DNA of 64,000 nt from Streptomyces griseoluteus (GTDB lineage Bacteria; Actinomycetota; Actinomycetes; Streptomycetales; Streptomycetaceae): the NCBI RefSeq assembly GCF_004784465.1, contig NZ_SRRU01000007.1, positions 363,401 to 427,400 of the forward strand. Reading direction: 5' to 3'. Under the pieces are notes generated by a model. That model worked only from the letters and a program-made list of their open reading frames with translations, had not been told where the DNA came from and ran no database searches. The translations under genes and the position numbers were made by a program. Below are positions 25,175 to 33,800 of the stretch, piece after piece (the stretch's first letter is position 1; every line of letters starts with the position of its first letter).

Positions 25175-26014
25175 TCAGCCGACGCCGACCACGCGGTACT
25201 GCTCGTCGCGCGCGTCGGTCAGGAACATCTGCCCCGGCGCGTGCGTGAGGGCGAACGGCGGCCGGGACGCCATCACCGCCGCCTGCGGGGTCACCCCGCA
25301 CGCCCAGAACACCGGTATGTCGTCGGGCGCCAGGTCCACCGGATCACCGAAGTCGGGCCGGGTCAGGTCCGCTATGCCCAGGGCGGCCGGGTCGCCGCAG
25401 TGCACCGGGCCGCCGTGCACGGCCGGGAGCAGCCCGCTCTCCCGGATCGCGGCCCGCAGATGCTCCGGCGGCACCGGGCGCATCGACACCACCATCGGCC
25501 CGCGCAGCCGCCCCGCGGGACGGCACTGCCGGCCGGTCACGTACATCGGCACGTTGCGGCCCTGCTCGACGTGGCGGATCGGCACGCCCGCCCCGGCCAG
25601 CGCCCACTCGAAGGTGAAGCTGCACCCCAGCAGGAACGCGACGAGGTCGTCCCGCCAGTACTCGCGCGCGTCGGACGGCTCGGCCACCAGCTCGCCGTCC
25701 CGCCACACGCGGTAGCGCGGGAGATCGGTGCGCAGATCGGCGCCGGGCGCGAGGACGGTGGTGACCGCGCCCGCGTCCGTCACGTCCAGCACCGGGCAGG
25801 GGCGGGGGTTGCGCTGGCAGAACAGCAGCATGTCGTAGGCCCAGTCGGCGGGCACCGCGATCAGGTTGGCCTGCGTGTGGCCCGCGGCGACACCCGCCGT
25901 GGGGCCGGTCAGGCCCGCCCGGAAGCGGGCCCGCGCGGTGCGGGGGCTCCAGTCGCGGGCGCCGGACTCGGCCAGGGCCACGGGACGGTCGCCGGTCAGG
26001 TCGGGGCGGGTCAT
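25175..26014 (-). CDS. Putative hydro-lyase, DUF1445 family
   Basis: 279 residues of the DUF1445/UPF0317 family: GHTQANLIAVPADWAYDMLL, LPRYRVWRDGE, FLLGCSFTFEWAL, VPMYVTGRQCRPAG and FWACGVTPQAAV. Members are annotated as hydro-lyases and the family includes D-glutamate cyclase, which makes 5-oxo-D-proline. Position immediately upstream of pxpABC therefore suggests a D-glutamate to 5-oxoproline to glutamate route (inference). The ATG overlaps the MFS stop (ATGA). Confidence 0.85.
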   Translation of the reverse strand: MTRPDLTGDRPVALAESGARDWSPRTARARFRAGLTGPTAGVAAGHTQANLIAVPADWAYDMLLFCQRNPRPCPVLDVTDAGAVTTVLAPGADLRTDLPRYRVWRDGELVAEPSDAREYWRDDLVAFLLGCSFTFEWALAGAGVPIRHVEQGRNVPMYVTGRQCRPAGRLRGPMVVSMRPVPPEHLRAAIRESGLLPAVHGGPVHCGDPAALGIADLTRPDFGDPVDLAPDDIPVFWACGVTPQAAVMASRPPFALTHAPGQMFLTDARDEQYRVVGVG

Positions 26015-27315
26015 GCCAGCTCCCGTCCACGCGTCTCCGGCAGCCCGAACAGCGCCAGCGCCGCCAGCCCGTAGCCCGCCGCGCCGAACGCCAGCGCACC
26101 GCCGACGCCCCAGCTGTCGGCCAGGAAGCCCACCAGCGTCGGGAAGACCGCGCCGACCGCGCGCCCGGTGTTGTAGGTGAAGCCCTGTCCGGTACCGCGC
26201 ACCGGCGTCGGGTACAGCTCGCTCAGATAGGAGCCGAAGCCGCTGAAGATGGCCGACATGCAGAAGCCGAGCGGAAAGCCCAGGATCAGGAGCAGGGTGC
26301 CCGCGCCGGGCGGGATGTTCGCGTACGCCAGCACACAGACCGCCGACAGCAGGGCGAACAGCCAGATCGCGCGGCGCCGGCCCAGCCGGTCGGTGAGGTG
26401 GCCGCCGGTCAGATAACCGAGGAAGGCCCCGGAGATCAGCAGCGCGAGATAGCCCCCGGTGCCGACGACGGAGAGGCCGCGCTCGGTCTTCAGGTACGTC
26501 GGCACCCACGTGGCCAGCGTGTAATAGCCGCCCTGCACACCGGTGGAGAGCAGGCTCGCGAAGAAGGTGGTGCGCAGCAGGCCGGGCTCCTTCGCCGTGC
26601 CTGGCCGGAAGATGGCCGTGAACGAGCCGCGCTCCGGGCTGTGTTCCCGGGCCGCCGCGGCCTGCGGCGCGTCGTGCACCCGGCGGCGCAGCCACACCAC
26701 CAGCAGGGCGGGGAGCGCGCCGGTCCAGAACAGCACCCGCCAGGCCAGGTCCTCGCCGACGAAGGAGAACACCAGCGTGTAGACGATCGCGGCCAGACCC
26801 CAGCCGACCGCCCAGGAACTCTGCACCACGCCGAGGGTGCGCCCCCGGTGCCGCGCGCTCGCGTACTCGGCGACCAGGATGGCCCCGACCGCCCACTCAC
26901 CGCCGAAACCGAGGCCCTGGAGGGCGCGGAAGAGGAGCAGCGTCTCGTAGGTGGGGGCGAAGCCGCAGGCGACCGTGAACACCGCGTAGGTGACGACGGT
27001 GATCATCAGGGCCCGCACGCGGCCGATCCGGTCCGCGACCATGCCCGCCAGGGCCCCGCCGACGGCGGACACCACCAGCGTGACCGTGGTGAACAGCCCG
27101 GTCTGGCCGCTGTCGAGGTTGAAGTACGCGGCCAGCGCGACCATGGTCAGCGGCAGCGTGAAGTAGTCGTAGGAGTCGAGGGCATAGCCCCCGAAGGCCC
27201 CGGCGAAGGCGCGGCGTCCGCGCGGGCCGAGGGCGCGGAACCAGCCCAACGGCCCTTCCTCGTGGGCGGCTCGGTCCGGGACGGCGGTCAGCTGGGGCGG
27301 GGGAGTCGTGCTCAT
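26011..27315 (-). CDS. MFS transporter of the oxoproline operon
   Basis: 434 residues from the ATG at 27315, preceded by GAGGTG. About twelve membrane helices; YALDSYDYFTLPLTMVALAA, MVADRIGRVRALM after TM2 and FGGEWAVGAILVAEY resemble sugar-acid/aromatic-acid proton symporters (AAHS/SHS type). It is the first gene of the operon leading to the hydro-lyase and pxpABC, so it probably imports an acidic substrate of that pathway. A 17-bp palindrome lies upstream, towards the divergent GntR gene. Confidence 0.85.
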   Translation of the reverse strand: MSTTPPPQLTAVPDRAAHEEGPLGWFRALGPRGRRAFAGAFGGYALDSYDYFTLPLTMVALAAYFNLDSGQTGLFTTVTLVVSAVGGALAGMVADRIGRVRALMITVVTYAVFTVACGFAPTYETLLLFRALQGLGFGGEWAVGAILVAEYASARHRGRTLGVVQSSWAVGWGLAAIVYTLVFSFVGEDLAWRVLFWTGALPALLVVWLRRRVHDAPQAAAAREHSPERGSFTAIFRPGTAKEPGLLRTTFFASLLSTGVQGGYYTLATWVPTYLKTERGLSVVGTGGYLALLISGAFLGYLTGGHLTDRLGRRRAIWLFALLSAVCVLAYANIPPGAGTLLLILGFPLGFCMSAIFSGFGSYLSELYPTPVRGTGQGFTYNTGRAVGAVFPTLVGFLADSWGVGGALAFGAAGYGLAALALFGLPETRGRELA

Positions 27316-27415
27316 GGGCGGCACCTCGCAGAAGCGTGAGGGGGTGCGGGTCGGTGAGCAGTGCGGGTCGTGCGGTGCCGGCCTCGTGGGGGAGGGCCGT
27401 GCGGAGCACCGTAGA

Positions 27416-27432
27416 GGATCGTTCAACGATCC
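27416..27432. promoter_or_regulatory. Candidate GntR/FCD operator
   Basis: GGATCGTT-C-AACGATCC is a perfect 8+1+8 palindrome between the divergent MFS-pxp operon and the GntR gene, 101 bases from the MFS start and 50 bases from the regulator start. It is a typical operator position for a local regulator. Confidence 0.65.
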
Positions 27433-27445
27433 TTCAATGGGTACG

Positions 27446-27474
27446 TTGTCTCGTCCCCGGCTCTGCGGTTGAAT
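27446..27474 (+). promoter_or_regulatory. Promoter of the GntR gene (leaderless)
   Basis: TTGTCT (27446-27451), a 17-base spacer and TTGAAT (27469-27474). The ATG at 27482 is 7 bases past the -10, and no ribosome binding site is visible, so the transcript would be leaderless. Confidence 0.5.
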
Positions 27475-27481
27475 TCCGGGC

Positions 27482-28174
27482 ATGGCAGAGCAGTTGGGTC
27501 AACTGGCCGACGACCGCGCCCTCCTGGGCCGTACCAGCACCGCCGAACGCGTCTCCGACATCCTCCGGAGCCGGATCGCGGAGGGCTATTTCCCGCCGGG
27601 CACCCGGCTGTCGGAGGACAGCATCGGCGGCGCCCTCGGGGTGTCCCGCAACACCCTGCGCGAGGCGTTCCGGCTGCTCACCCATGAACGGCTGCTGGTG
27701 CACGAACTCAACCGGGGCGTCTTCGTCCGGGTGCTGAGCGTCGCGGACGTGGAGGACATCTACCGCACCCGCGCCCTAGTCGAGTGCGCCGTCGTACGCG
27801 GCCTCGGCGAGCCCCCGTACGCCCTCGACAGGCTCGCCGGGGCGGTCGCCGAGGGGGAGTCGGCGGCGCGGGAAAGTGACTGGAAAGCGCTGGGGACGGC
27901 CAACTTCCACTTCCACCGGGAACTGGTCGCGCTGGCCCGCAGCGAGCGCACCGACGAACTGATGCGCAGCGTCTTCGCCGAACTCCGGCTCGCCTTCCAC
28001 CACGTGGACCACCCGCGCCGCCTCCACGAGCCCTACCTCGCCCGCAACCGCCAGATCCTCGACGCCCTCCGCGCCGGCGACCGGGCCGGGGCGGAGGAAC
28101 TGCTGTCGACCTATCTCGCGGACTCCCTCGAACGAGTGCTGGAGGTCTACCGCCGCCGGGTCGACGAGCAGTGA
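27482..28174 (+). CDS. GntR-family regulator, FCD domain
   Basis: 230 residues. An N-terminal winged helix (SDILRSRIAEGYFPPGTRLS then IGGALGVSRNTLREAFRLLT) is followed by an all-helical FCD effector domain (VEDIYRTRALVECAVVRGL, NFHFHRELVALARSERTDEL, HHVDHPRRLHEPYLARN) with its metal-binding histidines. FCD regulators usually sense organic acids. Divergence from the transporter-pxp operon and the palindrome between them suggest it represses that operon. Confidence 0.92.
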   Translation: MAEQLGQLADDRALLGRTSTAERVSDILRSRIAEGYFPPGTRLSEDSIGGALGVSRNTLREAFRLLTHERLLVHELNRGVFVRVLSVADVEDIYRTRALVECAVVRGLGEPPYALDRLAGAVAEGESAARESDWKALGTANFHFHRELVALARSERTDELMRSVFAELRLAFHHVDHPRRLHEPYLARNRQILDALRAGDRAGAEELLSTYLADSLERVLEVYRRRVDEQ

Positions 28175-28257
28175 GACGCCTTTCGGTCAGGGGGGTCTCG
28201 CGCCGCTGTGACGGCCGTCGCTTCCACACCGTTTGGGTGGTTGTCGGACCGAGGACC

Positions 28258-28263
28258 TAATCT
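28258..28263 (+). promoter_or_regulatory. -10 element of the SMC-like operon
   Basis: TAATCT lies 7 bases before the GTG at 28271, suggesting a leaderless transcript. The -35 is unclear (TTGGGT at a 19-base spacing). Confidence 0.5.
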
Positions 28264-28270
28264 GTGCACC

Positions 28271-29800
28271 GTGACTTCGCCTGCACCGACGGACAGCGTT
28301 CCGCCCCAGCTCAGCGCGGCACCGCGCCCCGCGCCGGGCCCGGCCGCCGACGAGGGGCTGGCGCGGCGGCTGCGCGCGCTCGCCTGCACGGCCCCGCTGC
28401 ACGACCTGGACGCCCGCAAGGCCAACCTGGCCGGTGAGTACTCGACGTACGGCATGGCCGAGGTGGCGCTCGCCGCCATCGACCTCGTCACGCTCAACAT
28501 GGACTTCGACACCGGCGCCGACCACGAGCAGATCGTCGCCCGGCTCGTCCCGCGCATCGCCGCCCAGGCCCCCCACCGCACCACCGCCGAGCACGAGCGG
28601 GTGGCCCGCTGGGTGCTGGAGAACCTGATCAACGTCGGCAGCGCCGACCGCGGCTTCCGCGCGGTGTACGGCACCTTCGCCTCCGACGGCAGCTATGTCC
28701 GCCGCGACTACGACTTCAAGCTCATCGAAGAGGTTCCGGGACCCGGCGGGACGGTGTACCTGCGGACCACCGACGAAGCCGTCAACGTCCTCGTCGGCGC
28801 CCTCGACACCGATGTCACCAGCGCCCAGATCGCCGCCGAGGTCAAGCTGGAGGTGCTGATCAACCGGGGCCGGCTGGCCGACGCCCAGCTCGCCGCCGAG
28901 CAGGCCCGCTACCGCACCGTGCAGTACTCCGAGACCCTGCGCCGCGCCCTGGACGCCACCCGGCGCAACGTCCGCGCGGTCGACTGGCTCAACTCCGTGC
29001 CCGACATGATCGCCGAGGCGCTGGACCACGTGGCCGACCGCTACCGCCACGAGAACGCGATCCTCACCAACATCCGCAAGGCCCGCGACGAGACGGAGGA
29101 GCCGGAGCACAAGCGGCGCGCGGCCGAGCTGGTCGACATCGTCAAGGACTGCATCCGCCGCCACACCCAGCTCCAGTCGCGGCTGCTGGAGGCGGGGCCG
29201 CTGTTCCGTGCGGAGCAGGACCGGCAGGCGTTCGCCACGCCCACGGGGACCTCCGGCATGGACCTGTACGGGCATCTGGTCGCGCCTGTCCTGCCGTTGC
29301 CGCTTCAGCAGGCGATCCGGGTCACCGACGCGTTCTTCGGCAGCGGGGTGGGGTTGCGTACGCCGGTGTCGGTGCGGGTGGGGGATCTGGTCGACATCCT
29401 GCTGACGCCACCGGTCGAGCGGGAGCATCTGGGGGCGGAGATGCCGGAGCCGGATCTGATCGCCACACCGGACGACAGCCGGTTCTCGGAGGAGCAGGTG
29501 GCTGCGGCCCGCGCTCTGCTGGATCTGCCGGCGGACGCTCCCCGGAGGCTGTCGGGGCTGCTCGCGGAGGCTCGGGCCGCTGAGGGGTTCGAGCTGGCCT
29601 ATCTGGTGGCGCTGATGGCCATTCACGCGGCCAGTCCCGCTGTCGGTACCGCCTACCGGCAGGGGGAGGCGAAGCTGTTGTTCGCCGTGGACGACGGTAC
29701 TGAGCTGGATGATCCGGACTTCGGTGGGGCCGATCTCATCGTGGGGACCGCCTTGTTGGACGCCGTGGGGATGGCCAGCGACCGGGCGGTGGCCGGGTGA
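28271..29800 (+). CDS. Kleisin-like (MukF/MksF/JetA-type) candidate, SMC operon gene 1
   Basis: 509 residues, hydrophilic, no signal or membrane segment. Helical N-terminal winged-helix-like region (AEVALAAIDLVTLNMD, HERVARWVLENLINVG), a mixed beta segment (DYDFKLIEEVPGPGGTVYLR), a long helical middle (ALDHVADRYRHENAILTNIR onward) and a small C-terminal domain (FELAYLVALMAIHAASPA). This order resembles MukF/JetA subunits, but I rely mostly on position: it is first in an operon ending in an SMC-like ATPase. No family can be named from sequence alone. Codon use shifts slightly in its last 500 bases (29260-29800), where third positions are less biased. Confidence 0.6.
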   Translation: MTSPAPTDSVPPQLSAAPRPAPGPAADEGLARRLRALACTAPLHDLDARKANLAGEYSTYGMAEVALAAIDLVTLNMDFDTGADHEQIVARLVPRIAAQAPHRTTAEHERVARWVLENLINVGSADRGFRAVYGTFASDGSYVRRDYDFKLIEEVPGPGGTVYLRTTDEAVNVLVGALDTDVTSAQIAAEVKLEVLINRGRLADAQLAAEQARYRTVQYSETLRRALDATRRNVRAVDWLNSVPDMIAEALDHVADRYRHENAILTNIRKARDETEEPEHKRRAAELVDIVKDCIRRHTQLQSRLLEAGPLFRAEQDRQAFATPTGTSGMDLYGHLVAPVLPLPLQQAIRVTDAFFGSGVGLRTPVSVRVGDLVDILLTPPVEREHLGAEMPEPDLIATPDDSRFSEEQVAAARALLDLPADAPRRLSGLLAEARAAEGFELAYLVALMAIHAASPAVGTAYRQGEAKLLFAVDDGTELDDPDFGGADLIVGTALLDAVGMASDRAVAG

Positions 29801-29924
29801 GCGGCTTTCCGTTGGCTGTGGTCGGTCGCGTCCACGCGGCGGAGCCGCATGAGCGGACACAGCCCCGCGCCCCTGAGGAAGTCACCTGTACCCCTGTTCT
29901 CAAGATGCCCGAGGAGATCCGACC

Positions 29925-30797
29925 GTGACCGAGTACGTCGAGTGGAGTGACGTCGAAGCGCCGGCGGCGCCGCCGGCCGTCACCCCCGCCGACGCCGCCG
30001 ACGCGGCGCGGCTGGTGGCGTTCGGGCTGCAGCCGAAGTTGCAGCCCGCGCGGGACCAGGAGTACACGGAGCTGCTGCGGCGGTACCGGGAGGACGGGGC
30101 GTTCGCGCGGCTGGCCGATGCCGTGGCGACCGGGCTGGGACTCGTGGTGCTGGAGGTGTCGCCACGGGCCGGGATGGCCGTGACGGCCGCCGAGGACTCG
30201 GTGTTCGCGGTGCGGATGGGCGACTACGCCCGCCGTACCGCCGCCGACTCCGCCGACCGGTTCCTGCACGGCCTGGCCCACCTGGCCGTGGCCGCGCTGG
30301 CCTTCCCCCGGCCCGAGGACCTGGCCGACGACTCCTACATCGGGCGCGTCACGGTCAACGGCGTGGACGCCTTCGTACGGCAGGCGTGCCGCAGGCTGGA
30401 GGAGCGGGCCGAGCGGTCGGGGGAGAACACCGACCCGGTGACCGACGTCCCCGGTCTGGAGGCCGCCTGGCGGATCTGGGCCCGGCGCAGCGCCACGGGC
30501 GCCACCAAGGACGCCCGGCGCCCGGCCGCCTCCACCACCGGCATCGTCGCCAAGGCGCTCGGCTTCCTCACCGACTCCGGGTTCCTCCAGCGCACCGGCG
30601 ACGACCACGGCGGCACCTACCGCACCACCGCCCGCTACCAGTTGCAGGTGCGGGACATGGCGGGCGGCGCGGCGCTCAGCGAACTGCTGGAGCTGGGCGT
30701 GGTGACCGAGACCGGCGGCTCCGCCACCCTGCTGCCCGCCGAGGACACCGACGACCTGGACCTGGTGGCCGACGCCGGACTGCCCTTCCACTCCTGA
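29925..30797 (+). CDS. MukE/JetB-like winged-helix subunit candidate, SMC operon gene 2
   Basis: 290 residues from a GTG with GAGGAGA upstream. The protein has a conserved hypothetical N-terminus (YTELLRRYREDGAFARLADA, LHGLAHLAVAALAFPRPEDL), then a winged-helix pattern (TTGIVAKALGFLTDSGFLQR, followed by a beta hairpin GGTYRTTARYQLQVRDMAG). Size and position between a kleisin-like and an SMC-like gene match MukE/MksE/JetB (kite) subunits. That assignment is inference. A 124-base gap with a small GCGGC/GCCGC hairpin separates it from gene 1. Confidence 0.6.
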   Translation: MTEYVEWSDVEAPAAPPAVTPADAADAARLVAFGLQPKLQPARDQEYTELLRRYREDGAFARLADAVATGLGLVVLEVSPRAGMAVTAAEDSVFAVRMGDYARRTAADSADRFLHGLAHLAVAALAFPRPEDLADDSYIGRVTVNGVDAFVRQACRRLEERAERSGENTDPVTDVPGLEAAWRIWARRSATGATKDARRPAASTTGIVAKALGFLTDSGFLQRTGDDHGGTYRTTARYQLQVRDMAGGAALSELLELGVVTETGGSATLLPAEDTDDLDLVADAGLPFHS

Positions 30798-30836
30798 CCC
30801 GCCCGCACCTTTTCGAAGACCTCACGAGAGTCCGCC

Positions 30837-33800
30837 ATGTACGAGCTGTCCCGCGTCCGCCTCTACTCCATCGGGCCCGCCGGCGCGCGCTACGCCGACA
30901 CCGTGCTCGACATGCGCGGCGTGGGCGCCCCCGTGCCCGATCCGGCGCCCACGCAGGCGGAGTTCTTCGAGGAGGAGCCGGTCGGCCCGCCGCGCCGCCC
31001 CGCGCCCGCCGGTGTGCTCTTCCTGGAGAACGGCGGTGGCAAGTCCGTCCTGCTCAAGCTGATCTTCTCGGTGATGCTGCCCGGCCACCGCAACACCCTG
31101 GGCGGCGCCAGCTCCGGCGTGCTGCGCAAGTTCCTGCTCGCCGACGACTGCGGGCACGTCGCGCTGGAGTGGCAGCATGTGCAGACCGGCGAGTGCGTGG
31201 TCGTCGGCAAGGTCAGTGAGTGGCGCGGCCGTCAGGTCTCCAACGACCCGCGCAAGTTCGCCGAAGCCTGGTACTCCTTCCGGCCCGGCCCGGGTCTGAG
31301 CCTGGACAACCTGCCGGTCGCGGAGTCCACCGCCGTACGGCCGCTGGTGGAGGGCGCCTCCGGGGCGCAGGGGCGCCGGCGCACCATGAAGGGCTTCCGG
31401 GACGCCCTCACCGAGGCGGGCAAGAACTACCCGCACCTGGAGGCGCACTGGGAGGAGACCCACGAACGCTGGACCGAGCACCTCGGCGACCTGGGCCTGG
31501 ACCCCGAACTCTTCCGCTACCAGCGGGAGATGAACGCCGACGAGGGCGAGGCGGCCGGCCTCTTCGCGGTCAAGAAGGACTCCGACTTCACCGACCTGCT
31601 GCTGCGCGCCGTCACCGACACCCGTGACACCGACGGCCTGGCCGACCTCGTCGGCGGCTTCGGCAACAAGCTGGGCCGCCGCGCCGAACTCATCGCGGAA
31701 CGGGACTTCACCGCGGGCTCGGTCGACCTGCTCGGCCGGATCGTCGAGGCGACCGACGCCCGCACCCGCGCGCGGGAGGTGCACACCGGTGCCGAGCGCC
31801 GCACCCGCACCCTGGCCCGGCGGCTGTCCGCGCGGGCCGTGCGCGAGCGGGTCCGCGCCACCGACCTCGCCCAGCGGGTCACGGCCGCCGCCGACACCGT
31901 CACCCAGTCCGAAGGCGCCCGCGAGCGCAGCGCGCTGATCGCGGCCGAACTCGCCTACCGGCACGCCTCGTTGGCGCTGGCCGCCGCCGAGAAGGCCGCC
32001 GCCGCGCAGAAGCGCGAGCTGGCCGACGCCCGCACCCTGCACTCCGCCTGGCAGGCCGCCGAGGTCGTGCTGCGCCACCGCGCCGCCGCCGACCGGGTCG
32101 CACGCGTCTCCGCCGCCATCCAGGAGGCCGAGCGGGACGCCGCGCCCGCGCTCGCCGCCCGCGCCAGGGCCGCCGTCGACCTCGTACGCGCCCTGCACGC
32201 GGCCGCCGGGAACGCCGAGGCGCTCGCCAACGAGGAGGAGGAGCGCTCCGCCGCGCTCCAGGAGGTCAGCGACGCCGCGTACCGCGACTCCACCTCCGCC
32301 GCGACCGACGCCCAGCGCGCCCGCAGCGAGATCGGGCACCTGCGCCAGCGCCTCACCGAGGTCGAGCAGGAGACGGCCGAGGCGGTCCGCGCGGGCTGGC
32401 TGGACGACACCGCCCCCGACGCCGACCCCGCGCGGGCCGCGCTCGCCGCCAGCGACGCCGAGAAGACGGCCGTCGCCGCCTGGGACACCGCCCGCGAGGC
32501 GGCCCGCGCGGCCGTCGAGCACGCCCGTGAGACGGCCGCCGCCGAGTCCCGCGCCGAACTCACCGCCGCCCGCGCGGCCGACGCGGCCACCGCCGCCGAG
32601 CGCGCCCACGAGGCCGAGCGCCGGCTGGCGGAGGCGCTGGCCGCCGAGGAACGCCTCGCGGAACTGCTCGGCCTGCCCGCCGCCGGTGCCGCGCGCTCCG
32701 CCATCCCCGCCCCGCGCGACGGCTCCGACGCCTCGGAGCCCGTACGCGACGGCGCCGGCGGGGGGCCGCTCACCGCCGAGGAGCTGGACCGCTTCGCCGA
32801 CGAGCTGCGCGGCCTTCTGGACGACGCGGTGTCCGCCGCCGAGCGCACCCTGTTCGACCTGCGCACCGCCGCCGCCGACGACACCCGTATCCTCTCCGCG
32901 CTCGGCGACGGCGGCCTGCTGCCGCCCGGCCCCGACGTGCTGGCCACCGTGGAGTACCTGGGCGAGCACGGCATCCCGGCCCTGCCCGGCTGGCGCTACC
33001 TCGCCCAGGCCGTCGACCCCGCCGACCACGCGCGCGTGCTCGCCACCCGCCCCGAGCTGGTCGACGGTGTGATCATCACCGACCCGGACACCCACGCCCG
33101 CGCCCGAGAGGCCCTGGGCGAGGCGGCCCTGCTGCCCCGCTCCGCCGTCGCCGTCGGCACCGCCGCCGCCCTCCTCGCCCCGGCCCCCGCCGCCGAGGCG
33201 CGGCCCACCGACGTCTTCCTCGTGCCGCCGAACCCGGCCATGCACGACGAGCACGCCGCCGACGAGGAACGCCAGGCCCTGCGCGCGCGGGCCACCGAGC
33301 GCGACGACGAGATCCGGGCGCTCGCCGCCCGCCTCGGCAAGGACCGCGAACTCGCCGCCCGGCTCGCCTCCTGGCGCACCGGCTGCCCGGCCGGCCGGAT
33401 CGTCGAACTCGCGGCCGCCGCCGAGGAGGCCCGCGCCTTCGCCGACGAGACCGAGGCCGAACTCACCGAGGCCCGCACCGCCCGCGCGGAGGCCGAGGAG
33501 ACCGCCGCCGAGGCCACGCGGCTGCGCGACGAACGCCAGGAGGCCGCCCAGCGCGCCAGCCGCGTCGCGGACGCCCTCGCCGGACTCGCGCACCGGCTCC
33601 GCGAACGCGCCACCTGGCAGGTCAAGCTCCGCGAACTGGCCGACGACGCCGCCGAGTCCGAGGCCCGCACCCAGTCCTGCCTGGAGCGCGCCCGCGCCGC
33701 AGACGAGGACCGGCGCGCCACCCAGCGCGGCGCCGACGACGCCCGCCGCACCGCCCGCGCCCTGCGCGCCGAGCGCGCCGAGATCGCGGGCGCCCCCGAC

